DNA of 64,000 nucleotides from Cydia pomonella (GCF_033807575.1 NC_084713.1:21489389-21553388), one strand, 5' to 3'; numbered from the stretch's first letter, positions 45,460 to 58,028 are shown. Program-made: numbers and translations. The notes: generated by a model not told the origin, from the sequence alone.

Positions 45460-46220
45460 AAGTAAATATTCTTTATCGTGCACCATACAGTTAAAAATAG
45501 ACAGGAAATGAAAAAAACACGTAAAAGTTAGGTAACAACAGGCGGTCTTATCGCTAAGAAGCGATCTCTTCCAGACAACCTTTGGGTACCAGGAAACTAT
45601 GAAAATACAACAATGAACGGGTAGTGCCGATATACATATAATTCAACAAAATGAAGGCGCAAACAATACAATACATACTAATAAAATAAATACATGTATA
45701 TATACATGCATTATATATTATACAATCATAAATAAAGGCAAGTTAAGGCAGCGAAAGGTAATGAGTCTTCAAAAGATTTTTGAAAACGGGAATGCCTTGA
45801 TCACACGTACCGAGTAAACGGGCGAGACAGTGCTCTCGGCCGAGTACTCGGTGCGTATAAACATAGCGCCGAGTACTCGGCCGAGCACTCGGGCGAACGA
45901 AGCGGCGAGTCAGTAGCTCGGTGGACGTTCTATCTGCTAGGCCGAGTGCCCACCCTCCCGCTTCCCCGCACTGTCTCGCTCGCTCGCTCGGCAGGTCTGA
46001 ACGCGCACTGACTCGCCACTCGGTCGTCACATGGGCACATCGCCGCGCGCGTCATATAACTGACTGTCCTAATTTCAAAACATGTGTGAACAATTACTCG
46101 CTTACATTACATCACTGTCTCGGCCGAGAAACATTTTACTGTCTCGCCCGTTTACTCGGTACGTGTGATCAAGGCAGAAGGGATTTAGCACGTCTAATGT
46201 CTAATGGCTAAGCATGGCCT
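45460..46220 (-). pseudogene. LINE 3' end split by a MITE
   Basis: Minus strand: the ORF end reads VFKNLLKTHYLSLP and is followed by a 3' UTR with GGTTGTCTGGAAGAGATCGC and a TTACTTACTT tail, like the LINE at 49090-50320. The ORF is interrupted by 45793-46176 and resumes at 46177. Confidence 0.65.
45793..46176. mobile_element. MITE with long TGCCTTGATCACACG inverted ends and 3-bp duplication
   Basis: TGCCTTGATCACACGTACCG and the next 18 bases are repeated inverted at the right end. GAA occurs directly on both sides (45790-45792, 46177-46179) within a LINE. The inside is rich in CTCGGCCGAG and TACTCGG motifs. Confidence 0.8.
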
Positions 46221-48115
46221 AAGTGAGATACGAGAATGAAAAGCTTGTTTATATCACTAATGTATACAATACTTTTTGTACGAGTCAACAAAAATAATAC
46301 TTTAAATTAATAAAATCCTATATGTAAACAAATTAACACTATGCTGCAATTTAAGGTTCGCGAGCAGCCGCGATACCTTCATACTCGTACGCGCCCGGCC
46401 GCCGGGACCCGGCGGGGTGGTCAACGACACCTTCTCGTAACTCACGAGGCCCTGGTACTTACTCCATGCGAAATTCAATTTTTAGACAGCTTTTTTCTCA
46501 ATTTTGGCCACTGTAGTCTATGGAGACTCAGAAGCAATGGTAAGCGGCTTTCGTAGTCTATGGATATTACTATATTAAAGGTGTCACATGTGCGTTTATG
46601 ACTTATGAAATCACTTGTAAGCCTGATGCCACGCTGCATGCCCCGCCGAACGCTCCTCTTGTCGAAACCTACGAGAACTCGTAGGATGGCAGTCATAAAT
46701 TTGCGTATCACTGAAAAATACCCTAAGTTTGAAGCTGAAGTACAGACTTGTCGAAAAACTAATTGCAGGTGATAAAATAACGTTCTAATAAAGTAGTTTC
46801 ATACAATTAAACGATTGTACCTATTTTATTAATGTGACACTGATTTTTACTCCCTTTGGTAAAGTATAATTTTTCACCATCCAGCCGCGTATTCGCGTCT
46901 AACGTCAATCCCAAAATAAACAAGTAGTAAATTAAGACGCGATCCAAATTTTTAACTAATTATATTACGTTCAAAACGTATAAAAATATCATTATAAAAC
47001 AAGCTTTTTTTATTAAAATGTTATACATACATACAAAGGTATTACATTTTATCAGTCGAAACATTTGTGACGGAACTTATGACCCAACTAAGTGGTTATA
47101 ATCCAATGATACTTAATTTTTTTTTTTTTTTTTTTTAATACTAAGTCGGTTAAAAAAAACATGTTATTTACCAGAGGCGCAAGAACAAAAAATATGCATG
47201 AAACCACGAAAGCAATATACGGAGCATTTTAAATTCCAACCTGAAGGTTATATTGACGATGTAGTTATGATTATTATGTGTAATGGCGGGTCGTTTACAT
47301 ATCATGATAACAAACAACGACTACATGTCGTTATCGTTAAATATGATTCTTAATTTTGGGTACGTAATATTTTGTGCAAAATAGATAAACATAGATACCG
47401 TTAAACCCACTTTTAGTCTAAAATCGTACAACTAACTCGAATACATTTTGGTTTAGATGTATGTTAACGGCACCAATGATGGGAGATTTAAGAGAAATAA
47501 TTGGAGTATTTTTGATATTTCACCGACATCTGTAAAATTCCTGCCGCTTTATGCTTTAAAAGTTGTATGTCTGTTCTATGTATTTAATGAAAGCTACTGC
47601 ATTAGGTTTCAATATTATTGACCAATTAAAACTATGGTTTTTTTGCTCCAGTCATTGGATGTATGGCGTCATTAATTTTCAAACTAACAAATGTCAATGA
47701 CATATATAAATTCAAACAAAAAAATAATTTTCAAAATCGGTTCAGAAATGACGGAGTTATAAATAAAAAAAACAACCGAATTGATAACCTCCTCTTTTGA
47801 AATCTTGAAGTCGGTTAAAAATTAAACTTAAGTGGCTCTTTGGCTCTGTTTATGGTAAAATGTTGTCAGCATTTAAAAACTGATGGTAAATACTTGTTTT
47901 ACAGGATTTGTCTATACCATCTCATTACTGGTGCCTGTTTCATTATAGGGGTGTTTACTATAAATATTATTTCATTGACTTAGTCCTGAAGAAACATATT
48001 TTCGTGAATAGATGAAAAAAATCAGTATAGCAGCATCGTTTCGAGCGATGGCGCCATAATCTTTAGGTATTGCCCGGTAAGATGGCGCCACTTTCTGATA
48101 TTTACCAAGTTGAAC
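46221..48115. other. No gene seen
   Basis: A GC-rich patch at 46360-46460, a MITE fragment at 46609-46655, and a possible repeat bounded by AAGTCGGTTAAAA at 47142 and 47807. No coding sequence I can support. Confidence 0.45.
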
Positions 48116-48499
48116 TCATATCAGTGAAAGAATAAGGATCAAAGTCAAATGGCGTTCTAAAAGATTTAATTATGTGCCGAAAGATGGCAGTAAATTCATG
48201 TCGCTACAAAGTTTTCTTTGAGAATACACCTCTATTTCAAATTCTCTTTGGTACAGTACAGGAGATAGCTAGGGGAATTGTGCTTCCGTATTTTCGACTA
48301 TCGGTGCAAGTATCATTAGGGTCTGTTTCACAAAATCCGAGACTGAGTATTCAGGACTTTACTTGGACATTGTGAACATATCCTTAGCCATATTTGTGCT
48401 TGTAATTTGTCGTTATGACAATAATGTCATGAGATGCAATGGTCATTGTTAATTTTGATTGCATTTTAATCTGTTGTGAAGTCTTTTTTAGGGTTCCGT

Positions 48500-48744
48500 A
48501 TGAGGAAAGCATTAATTACGGTGTGTCTCAAGGTAGTGTCCTTAGGCCTACGTTGTTCCTTGTTTATATCGACGAACTTTGCAGGCTGACACTCACTAAC
48601 TCCCAAATAATTGCATTCGCTGATGATACTGTGGTACTGTTCTATGGAAACTCGTGGGATGAGGTTGGTAATATTGCTCAAGCTGGATTCAATTTAATCA
48701 CTGAATGGTTAGGAAAAAATCTACTGTCACTTAACAAAAACTAA
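48500..48744 (+). pseudogene. LINE reverse-transcriptase core fragment
   Basis: The plus-strand frame reads INYGVSQGSVLRPTLFLVYI then IIAFADDTVVLFYG. These are the P-Q-G-S-x-L-G-P and F-A-D-D catalytic motifs, except that SQGSVLRP has lost P and G residues. Both ends are missing. The two catalytic Asp residues are kept, but the copy cannot be functional. Confidence 0.75.
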
Positions 48745-48756
48745 GATAGTTAATTT

Positions 48757-49080
48757 TAGGGTTCCGTAGTCAACTAGGAACCCTTATAGTTTCGCCATGT
48801 CCGTCTGTCTGTCTGTCCGAGGCTTTGCTCCGTGGTCGTTAGTGCTAGAAAGCTGCAATTTGGCATGGATATATAAATCAATAAAACCGACAAAGTCGTA
48901 CAATAAAATCTAATTTTCTTTTCTCCCCGTAAAGTGGGGGTGAACATTTTTTTTTGCTTCAACTCTACAGTGTGGGATATCGTTGGAAAGGTCTTTCAAA
49001 ACTAATAGGGGTCTTCAACAAACATTTCTTGATAAAGTGAATATATTCGGAGATAATTGCTCCAAAAGAAAGAAATAAAA
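48757..49080 (+). repeat. Dispersed repeat family D
   Basis: TTAGGGTTCCGTAGTCAACT, ATGTCCGTCTGTCTGTCTGT and GGCTTTGCTCCGTGGTCGTT. Nearly the same text occurs at 61127-61345. Confidence 0.65.
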
Positions 49081-49089
49081 GTAAGTAAG

Positions 49090-49379
49090 TAAGTAATTAT
49101 TCTTTATTTACCAACAATTATACATTTTACATACATGTAAAACTACAAATGAATTTTAAAGGAAAATAGAACCAGGTAACAACAGGCGGTCTTATCGCTA
49201 AAAAGCGATCTCTTCCAGACAACCTTTAGGTAGCAGGAAATTTCGAACTCATACAAAAGTCAACAGGTAGTGCAAGGAGCTAAATATGGAGACTATTAAA
49301 TACAAACACACATACTACTTATATAAGTATTAAAACAATATCTAATATACTAATAAATATACAATATAATATAATACAA

Positions 49380-49414
<35 letters not shown>

Positions 49415-50320
49415 TTATATATTTATACTTACACATATACAATATATAAATGGCAACTTAAGGTAGAGATAGAAAGTATAGTTTCAGCTGATTTTTGAAA
49501 ATGGGGAGAGACTTAGCTAATCTTAATTCTACTGGCAGAGCATTCCATAACCGAACAGCCCGGAAGGTAAAAGAGCTATTATAAAATTTTGAAGTAGATA
49601 AGGGAGGAGCAAGAACATGAGTCTGAGAACATCTGATAGAAGAGAGATACTTGAAACGCTCTTTGAGGTGGTGTAGCGGGGTTAAAGAGAATGCCATAAA
49701 GGAGGGCAAGAACATGAGAGTCACGGCGAAGACGAATAGGAAGCCACTTGAGCTGAAAACGAAACTAAGACACATGGTCATATTTGCGCAAGCCAAATAT
49801 AAACCTTATGCAGAGATTCTGGAGGCGCTCAAGCTTATTCAGCTGATCCTGCGTAAGGTCAAGATAGCAAATGTCAGCATAATCTAATATGGGCAGTAAG
49901 AGAGATTGAGCTAGCGCAATTTTAGTGGCGTAAGGCAAGAAATTTCGAAGTCTGCGGAGCGATGCAATTGCAGCAAACATCCTCCTACTAACCTCACTCA
50001 CCTGAGGTGCCCAAGAGAGACTCTGGTCCATCATGACACCGAGATTCCTTACCTGGAGAGAGAAGGGAATCTGAATACCGTCAAACACAATGGCAGGTAG
50101 AGAGCCAAAATCAATCCGGGCAGTAAGCTTTGAGCTACCTACTACCATAACCTGAGTTTTAGTAGGGTTTACCTTGAGACCGTAACGCTTACTCCAATCT
50201 AAGATGCTCTCCAAGTCAGTGTTCATGGCGCAGATAGTCTGTGGTAGATCGGCAACAGAGCCCTGAGAGTATATTTGAAGGTCATCAGCGTAAAGGTGGT
50301 AGGAGGACAAAATATTAAAA
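49090..50320 (-). pseudogene. Jockey/CR1-like LINE, 5'-truncated, frameshifted
   Basis: Minus strand, 50310-49765: reverse-transcriptase palm with YADDLQIY, VNPTKTQVMVVG, RNLGVMMDQSLSW and LLLPILDYADICY. The frame shifts near 49780, and 49700-49458 gives RAVRLWNALPVELRLAKSL and FKNQLKLYFLSLP before the stop. The 3' UTR (about 49457-49090) holds TATA microsatellites and ends with TTACTTACTTAC. Truncated in the palm domain, just before YADD. Confidence 0.82.
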
Positions 50321-50427
50321 ATGTGTCCTCCCCTCTAACTTTTGAACCATAGGTCCAAAAAAATATGAAATAATCTTGGAAGTAGAGCTTAAGAAAGACA
50401 TTAAATGAAAACTATAGCGGATATGAT

Positions 50428-50622
50428 CTGTACCCCTAGTGTAAATAAATTCGATTTCGATACGTGACGTACGCGTTAGCGTTTAGTCTCATTTTGTATT
50501 GGATTTAGAAAGAGCGCGCCAAGCGGGACGTTTTGGAAACTCAAAATCCTATACAAAATGAGACTTAACGCAAACGCGTTCGTCACGTTATGATGTCGAT
50601 CAAATTTACACTAGGGGTACAG
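50428..50622. mobile_element. MITE with CTGTACCCCTAGTGTAAAT ends
   Basis: The right end is the exact inverse (ATTTACACTAGGGGTACAG). 195 bases, non-coding, with a further internal inverted pair around CATTTTGTAT/ATACAAAATG. It lies 300 bases upstream of gene B. Confidence 0.75.
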
Positions 50623-50924
50623 TTTAGCTGTTTTTGAGTTAGTAAAAAGATAGTAAAAAGACGTACACCCACAGTTCATCCCTTGGTTAACAATCTACCA
50701 TACTTTAAGCTCCAGTTTAGCTTATTGTGACGGAAGAGTAACTACGGAGCCCTAGCATGGCCCGACATGCGCTTGGCCGGTTTTTTAAATGATGATTTTT
50801 ATATGATTTTACTAGAATAGGTATAATTATGGTTATTAAAACTAGATCATTAACTTTTAAGATTGTTATCAATCAGTTTTCGTATAATACTAGCTGGTCA
50901 GTTTAGAAACGTTTGTTGCGTAAA

Positions 50925-53900
50925 ATGACTCGTATTCGTTTCGTTATGTGTGCGCTGATTTATTGTATTTCCAATACTAATGGACGTTCTGTAAGTAATT
51001 TATTCAAAGTAGAACTGCTGATTGAAGATCAGAAATGGATTAAGGTGACTGTGGGCAAGACCGGCATACTTTATTTATTTTTCACATTGGAGTATTCTAG
51101 CTCCGTTAATTATTCACGTACGTGACCGCTTGTAATCACATACGATGAAGAATTTCATAAATAATAGTTAAGCTATAGTGACAGATCATTTTAATCATAA
51201 ATTAAGCAAAAACAATAGTATTTTTAAAAATTCGGCGAGTAGACGGACTTCCCGTGTAGTTTAAGGTAAGTCCGTCTAGTAACGATATCAGCCATACTAT
51301 AGGTGCTTATGTGTTCGTATTCGAATCCTTACAAAGAATGAAACAAGACAATGAAAAGTGTACTCTAAACTTGTTAATATAGGGTTTAGATTCGAAATAA
51401 ACACAATTTTTCTTATTAAAAGGTAAGTCCGGCATATATTACGTAAATGGGGTGGTAAACCTTTTTTGGAAAATAATTATACGTACTTATTTTTTGGACT
51501 TCTCAAATAAAATACCAATAGTCATTTTAAAGTTACTCGTTGTTTTAAATTTACGGAGATCAAAGAGGGTTACATAAATAAACTCATAGTAGTAGCAATT
51601 TTAAACTACGAACACCGTTTAAGTTTAAATCAAATAGTGATTGGCAAATCAAACTCCATAACACAAGTAGGTACCCTACATACGTAAATTTTCAGGATAA
51701 CTAAGGCGAAGAACCCACGTCACATAGCGGCGTGGCACGCGCGGTACAGCGTTGGCGTGGCGCGTAACCTTGTATCACGGTGTAGGCAAAACGCCTAAAC
51801 CACGATAAGTACAATAAATGTTCCGAAATAAAAAATACGTACGGACTGATATGGCTGCAATGATTTTAATCTTCAAAACTGTCAAGAAAATATGACTGTA
51901 CAACCGTATTCAAAAATTCAAGAGTGTATACTAGTAGTAGGTAAAATAATATAACATATGAAGGCGATGATCAGGGGTTCGAATCCCGGTAGGGGCATTT
52001 GCTTGTATAATCTACACAGATATTTGTTCCTCTAGTCATGTTTGTTTTTTATGTATTTATCTATATAAGTTTGTATATGTCGTCGCCTAGCACCAATAGT
52101 AAAAGCTAAGCTATGCTTAGTTTGCGGCCAATATTTATTTATTTATTTACTTAATAGGTATTTTCTTATTTGTATTTTCGGTTACATAGTGCTGAGGATG
52201 AAGAACACATTTCTTTAGTAGTTTCGAGATTAAAATTGTTAACAAACACAAACATCATGCGCAATGTCGTAAAGATGCGTATCTGTAGTGACCTTATAAA
52301 ATCATAATAAATAATATTGAAGCCATTTAACAGTTGGTAACCTCTGATTCAAGGAAAGTCCGGCATATGACGGACTTGCCTGGTGCATAGTAGACGGACT
52401 TTCCAACTTAGCAAAATTTTAATGTGATGAATGATGGAACGTATAATTACAAAACTAAGCCAATATCTGATAATTTAAACACATAATAAAGATTGCCGGG
52501 TCTTATATTACTTACGTAGTCAATTTCTGGTGCAAAATCTTGTCACAAACTATTTTTAACAATTTTATTTGCAGAGACTGTCGCACTATCACTTCGAGTT
52601 CCATACACGTAATGACTTGTTCACGCGGATTGCTCTGAAGTTCGTTGTCACAACGCCATCTGTTTTAGAGTGAGGGAACAAGCGCGAAAAACAGACTTAT
52701 AAACTCGACGCCAAAGCGGCAAACGCTTTCTAATTCAAAAGTTATAATGTGTTGACGGACTTGCCTTGTAGACGGTCTTGCCCACAGTGACCTTATGTTT
52801 GTTCAAAGAGTTATGTCTTTAAACAAAAAGTACCATTTTGTACCTTTTGGCGTTGAAACTCTAGGTCCATGGGGTCCCAGCGCGCACAAGTTTTTTGGAG
52901 AAATCGCGAAACGTCTGTTTGACGTAACTGGTGACCGAAGAGCTGGCGGCTTCCTCGCACAACGTATCAGTATTGCGATACAACGAGGAAATGCCGCCAG
53001 CATCCTTGGTACAATGCCTCAAGGGCCTATTTTAGATATAAGCTAGTTATAGTAATCATCTGTATATATCCATTATGTATATTGTTATTGTCAATAAAAA
53101 CCTACTTCTATTTGTCAAGGTGACTTCTGATGATGGATTCCATGAGGAATTAAGAGAACTCTGCTCCTCCGTTCTTTAAATGTAAAGTTTACTACGGTTA
53201 TGTTTCTGTACATTTACTGTAATCTATGTGAGGTGTGCAATAAAGAGTTTTACTATATTCGTCAAAGGTTAATTAGAAGAGATCCTATTAAGAGATAAGT
53301 TCGTCTCTGTTGTTTTTAAGATACTCTGGAACTTTGTATCTTGTGTTTCTTTTTGTGTACAATAAAGTATATACTTTTGTATAATTGTTAGATTTGTAGC
53401 TGGCCCCCAACGGCTTATCCTTTGTCCATTGTTAACTAAAACGGCACGTGCCACTACCTAAGTATTCGTATCGTAATCGAGCTATGTCAAAGCTCAAAAT
53501 CTCTAGAACAATCTTGAAATTTAGGACCTATGTATGTTGATTAAAGGTCCCTTTTTCGTGTATACACCACGCAACGCTGCTATAAGGTACCGTTTGGATT
53601 CAGAATACACCAGCATTACTGCTGCAGCAAAATGCATTTTAACATCGCTTGTGTCCTTCACTCGCTCGACAAATCCACTTATAGGCCAGTATGTGCTTGG
53701 GTCCGAACCCATCATACGTGTGACAACTGTAAGGGACCTCGGCGTTTTTGACACGTTCCTTAATTTCCAAGACCACATTCAAGGTTAACTGGTACTGTTA
53801 CAAGAGACAAGGATTTTTTAAGAGAAATGCGCGCGATTTTAACAATCCAAGAGCCGTCAAGTTGCTCTACACGTCCCTGGTCCGGAGCAAGTTAGAGGCA

Positions 53901-56566
53901 GCCAGAATCGTATGGAATCCGGCTGAGAAACCTTACGCTCTGTTTTAGGAAAAAGTCCATAAAAACCTTTCTCAGGTTTCTGTACAAAAAAATTCATACA
54001 TATTATCCCTTCCAATATCCTACCAAATATCTGTTAGGATCGCTTGGGTCCAATTCCCTTGAGGTACGGCGCAATTTTAGCCTCCTTCGTATAACGTTCA
54101 GCGTCTTACGTAGTGACGCTGACGGTCCAGATTTGGTAGCAAGAATTGATCATCATCCCATTTGTGCATAAAACAAAACTTTCCTGAGGTCACGAACTTA
54201 CAATCTCTTGGCAGTCCCAACCACACGCACTGTAGCGCACAGAAACTCTCAAGCCGTGCGAGCTCTAAGACTCTTGAACTCGCTTCAGTCATGGGCACCA
54301 GAAAGTGATATTTTTGCACGCCCTGGGCAAATAAGTCGGATATGTCCAGTAGTATTGTGAAACTCTGGATTTCACCAAATTCTTTTATGTTTCTGTTATT
54401 TCTTGTATCTGGGGGCACGGCAGTGCCCCCACCAAGTCGAGCAAAAAAGCACGGCCGTACCATATACTTTTCCTTTAACAATCAATTTGTATAGTGCCTT
54501 ATTGTTAGTTTACACAATAATGCTGTACACATTTTGTATGAACGAGTAAATTAGTAACTGTTTTGCTGCTGGAAATGTGAAAAATGTCTTTTGGACAGCA
54601 AAATAGACTTTGACATTTGCGACAGTAATGCTGTCGGCAATAATGTCACGCTGCAATACCTCCACCTACCTACTACCTACTCTTCTTTCTTTTTAGGATA
54701 AATACGAGGCTATTTTAGAAAACATGAATAACTGCCTTAATCCGAACCCGCCGTATAATAAGAAGCCCATCATTGTGGCGACATTCAACATTCGAAAACA
54801 AAAAAACAAAGTAATCCTCAGTGGACGCTACATGGTCTTGGAAGAAGTGCCTTTTCTGAACGTGAGATAAACACCCCTTAAGATAAACTTTCTTAATATT
54901 CTTGAACTATTAGTAAAATTGTCTTAGTACAGCGAATATACGAATATATTTCAGTTAAAAAATATCTGGTTCTTGTTTAATTTTTTTTTCTGAGAACTTG
55001 ACGGAATTTGAACCATCACACCCGATTAATTTGAAATCTATGCTTCTATCTTACGTTTTAGTTCAGCCTTACCAGTTATAACGTCGGCAACTTCGGGAAA
55101 GAAGATGTGGAATTAGTGATAGAGAACGTCTCATGTCAGAGCTGGATGGGCAAGACTTTCCTGACCATGGGTAATTTTCGTTACTACAAGAAAGATTGCC
55201 GAGTACGCCGGGTAAGTTTAGTGTCTATTGGCAGAGTAACACAAATGATTTGAGAAAGGGCATTGCCGGCTTTGGTTCAATAAACTTGCTATGTAAGTAG
55301 CTGACTGTGTAAACTAAAGCGAGGTTTAGACGAAGTTAGTAAACCAGTCCCCAGAAAAGCCTGCGCTGGCCTGGCCCGTGTTGTTTATTGTAGGCCAATG
55401 GGTTGCCGGCGCTCTATTCCCGCCAGTGCATTTTTTTATACTACATCGTCAGCAAACAAACATACGGCAGCATAAGCAGTCTCCGTAGTCTATGAACACC
55501 TGGAACCCCAGAGGAGTTACATGCGCGTTGCCGATCCTAACACTCCGAACCCTCGTTGAGCCAACCTTACTCACCAGCAGGAACACAACACTATAAGTAA
55601 GGTCTAGTGTTATTTGGCTGCGGTTTTCTGTAAGGTAAAGGTACTTCCCCAGTTGGGCTCTGCTCTAGATCTGGAATGATATCCGCTGTGCCCTACCAGA
55701 CAAAGCGAGATGACATTCAAAATGCCCATACCTCTCTTTTGGATATAGTTTAAGGACGTACCCGGGGTATAGCTTGTCTTAAAAAACTGTTAATATACGA
55801 GGCCAATATCAAGCCAGCGCTGGCTGCCAGTGAAATTGGCTGACTTCATCTAAACCTAGCTTAACTCACAATGAATCTCCCTCGTACTAACATTGGTGCA
55901 CTTTAAGGCCGCGTAAAAGACATGGTGAGGATGAATTGGGGTAGGTAAATTCAAATACGGGGAAATTTTGAAAATTGCAAATATTATCTAATGAAACAAT
56001 GAATAAAATAAAATGAAATGAAATAAAATAATCTAATTTAATTCCTACTTGTGGGACACCAGGTACGTGAGCATGCGATCGTACCCAGTGCCGCAAAATA
56101 TGGCAGTCCGGCTTCTCACTAATGACCTTCAGGATGCTGTTGGAGCTCCCCTGCGGCTTGCGCATGACGCCACCCATCGGCAGACCACGGCGCTGAACCC
56201 CTCTGTACGCGCGTGCGCAAACATCGCTGATGCACTGCTGCAGTAACGTGGGAGCCCCACCAGCACTCTGAAGGCTTTGTTATACTGTACTCGAAGAGCG
56301 TTGAATGCCCGCTGCGTGTAGTTTGAGTCGCAGTGAAGGCTAACAGAATATTCCTCGGGAAATGAATATGTTTCGATGCTGCTACCATATAATAACAACA
56401 AAAATCTATATTCCAGGGCACCTACGATGTTAATAATATAGACTTGAACACCGTGTTGCACAGCGTGCCGAACTACAATTTAAGGGGAAGAATCTTATCC
56501 AAAATGACACTGGTTTATAACGGCTCTACTGTGCTCTGCCATGAGCTACGTATGACCGTAAAGTAA
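50925..56566 (+). CDS. Gene B: small secreted GM2-activator/ML-like (CheA/CheB-like) protein, 4 exons, 176 aa
   Basis: Exons are 50925-50990 (22 codons, signal peptide MTRIRFVMCALIYCISNTNG), 54697-54861 (55), 55062-55211 (50) and 56417-56566 (49 plus TAA). Introns are phase 0, with GTAAGT, GTGAGA and GTAAGT donors and AG acceptors. The start is the ATG at 50925. Cysteines at 35, 102, 123 and 168 match genes A and C. Exon 2 keeps ILEN, NPPYNKKP, LSGRY and VPF. Exon 3 keeps SW-x-G and GNF. Exon 4 begins GTYDVNNIDLN, and the PTW motif of A and C is VPNY here. A secreted, possibly lipid-binding protein is inferred. Intron 1 (3.7 kb) is swollen by a DNA transposon and LINE pieces; intron 3 holds repeat B and a LINE. 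No frame break. Confidence 0.86.
51041..52795. mobile_element. DNA element, 1.76 kb, with GACGGACTTGCC-type repeats, in intron 1 of gene B
   Basis: The left end TAAGGTGACTGTGGGCAAGA and the inverted right end TAAGGTCACTGTGGGCAAGA differ at one base. Inside, the motif (T)AGACGGACTTRCC or its inverse recurs near both ends and in the middle (51240, 51272, 51420, 52357, 52388, 52754). A SINE is nested at 51958-52190. No transposase frame was recognised and no clear target duplication found. Confidence 0.65.
51958..52190 (+). repeat. SINE family 1, diverged subfamily, 5' end missing
   Basis: Begins just before the B box (GGGTTCGAATCCCGG). The tail GTCGTCGCCTAGCACCAATA is of the type seen at 6115-6300, and it ends TTTATTTATTTATTTAC. 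Confidence 0.65.
52796..53245 (+). pseudogene. LINE C-terminal ORF fragment and 3' tail
   Basis: The plus-strand frame 52795-53043 reads FVPFGVETLGPWGPSAHKFF, DVTGDRRAGGFLAQRI and AIQRGNAASILGT. This is a conserved ending that I know from reverse-transcriptase-bearing elements in animals. Two AATAAA-like tails follow (53092, 53240). Intron 1 of gene B. Confidence 0.6.
53270..53372 (+). repeat. LINE 3' tail
   Basis: AAGAGATAAGTTCGTCTCTG, then TGTACAATAAAGTATATAC. Non-coding. Confidence 0.45.
53528..54400 (+). pseudogene. Jockey-like LINE reverse-transcriptase, decayed
   Basis: Shifting plus-strand frames give TTVRDLGVFDTFLNFQDHI, VKLLYTSLVRSKLEAARIVW and RALRLLNSLQSWAPESDIFA. These correspond to the V-R-D-L-G-V, L-V-R-S-x-L-E-Y and C-terminal segments of Jockey-type ORF2. 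Several frameshifts and stops. Intron 1 of gene B. Confidence 0.75.
55433..55740 (+). repeat. Dispersed repeat family B
   Basis: TACTACATCGTCAGCAAACA to TGCCCATACCTCTC, same order of blocks as 31485-31805, somewhat diverged. Intron 3 of gene B. Confidence 0.65.
55960..56370 (-). pseudogene. LINE C-terminal fragment in intron 3 of gene B
   Basis: Minus strand: FNALRVQYNKAFRVLVGLPR, YCSSASAMFAHARTEGF and, in another frame, NSILKVISEKPDCHILRHW. The N-x-A-F-R-x-L-L-x-L-P-R-x-C-S-A-S-x-M-F text is a known LINE ORF2 ending. Frameshift present. Confidence 0.7.
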
Positions 56567-56999
56567 GTAATCATATCACAGATTACAGGCCAATCTGCTT
56601 GCGACATATATCGTAATATAACGCTTGAAACACCAGGAGTACGAGTAGATTAATGTGTTTGCAATTCATGCTTGTTAAAATAATAATACAAATAGTTCTT
56701 TGCGTTTTATTTAATCTCCTTAATATTAGAAACCAGATCATATTTAAATTCTGCTCTTCTTTATTTGCGTTTGAGTAGGTCGGCAAAAGGCGAGTGATTT
56801 GAAAATTAAAATGAGGTCGAATAGAGAATAGAATATGAAAGAAGAGCGAGCGAGATAGATGAATATGAATGAAAAGAGGCGCGAACACTGCGAGTAGTGT
56901 CAAGGTTGTATCATATCAATAGCTCGTTGAGTTGAATACCGCAAAAATTCTCTCTTTAAATAAATTTTAATCTCACTTGTTGAGGAAAGACGTGTTCTT

Positions 57000-57200
57000 T
57001 GGGATAAGACTATAAATGAGTATAAAGATAGGGCTTTAAAGCTAGCTGCTTGGCGAGAAGTTTGTTGCCAGCTCCCAAAGTAAATCTTTCCCTCAGAATT
57101 GGGTGCACCCAATATCTTCTATCTTTAGCTGTCTTTCGTTTCCTCCGCAAATAATACATCACAACAAAAGCTTCGTCGACGTCCATCGTGTACAGAAGCC
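57000..57200 (-). pseudogene. Possible PIF/Harbinger (HARBI1-like) transposase N-terminal remnant
   Basis: Minus strand from ATG at about 57186: MDVDEAFVVMYYLRRKRKTA then DRRYWVHPILRERFTLGA. The R-R-x-W-V-H-P-I-x-x-x-R motif is typical of the N-terminal part of HARBI1-like transposases. The rest is missing. Assignment rests on this motif only. Confidence 0.45.
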
Positions 57201-57339
57201 TCGTTTGACTGTCATTAAAATGGCACCAGCTGCGGTCGTGGCCGACAGCCAACTAGTGTTAACAGAGGCGCCGACATCCGATAAGAAATCGTCGCGACAG
57301 ACGACATAGTGGGAACGACCTCTTAATGATTCACACTTG

Positions 57340-57940
57340 GTATAATTATGTATGTATGTATGTTTATTATTATTATTATTTTTTAATTTATTTAGGAAAC
57401 AAACAGTCACATATTAATATATATAAGCTTAAGTGATAACAAACAGACCTTTAGTTCCATTGAAAATAAAAGAATACATAGTAAATTACAGATCGAAACA
57501 GGGAAGGTGTTAGGCATCTTCTTGTCTGTCACGCGTACAGGGACTTCAAAACATCGGTAGGTAATTAATAAATGCATGACATAGTACAGAATTTAAAGTG
57601 GTATACAAAATAATTAAAAATACATGTATCGCTATAGTTGTTATGCGTGCAAATAATATGTAGTTACTAGGTACTTAAAAGAAAACGTATAATATTTATA
57701 AAGAAAAGATTGTACTTCGCAGAATGCTACTGTATTTACAAAATGATAATGAAAAAATATCTAAATTTGAAAATTTATCATTGTAATCATGACAGGCTCG
57801 TCTAAAAAAAGTATGCTTGGCAAAATTAGAGCCACAAAAGCTAATATGGAATGTTAATTTGTTTATATTCATATATAGTCTCGGTTACAAATTCATTTAC
57901 TTTAAAAGACACTGCAAATACTTAATCTTTCTGGTTTAAC
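57340..57940. other. No gene seen; possible LINE tail at left
   Basis: ATGT and TTA microsatellites at 57346-57382 followed by AT-rich non-coding sequence, perhaps the 3' UTR of a minus-strand LINE. Confidence 0.35.
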
Positions 57941-57944
57941 CCAT

Positions 57945-58028
57945 TGGTTGACTGGTAGAGAATACCTTAAGGCATTAAGTCCGCCATTTGTACCTTCATG
58001 TATTGTGCAATAAAGATTAAATAAATAA
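57945..58028 (+). repeat. LINE 3' tail
   Basis: GACTGGTAGAGAATACCTTA, GGCATTAAGTCCGCC and GTGCAATAAAGATTAAATAAATAAAT. Same family as 1980-2110. Confidence 0.6.
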
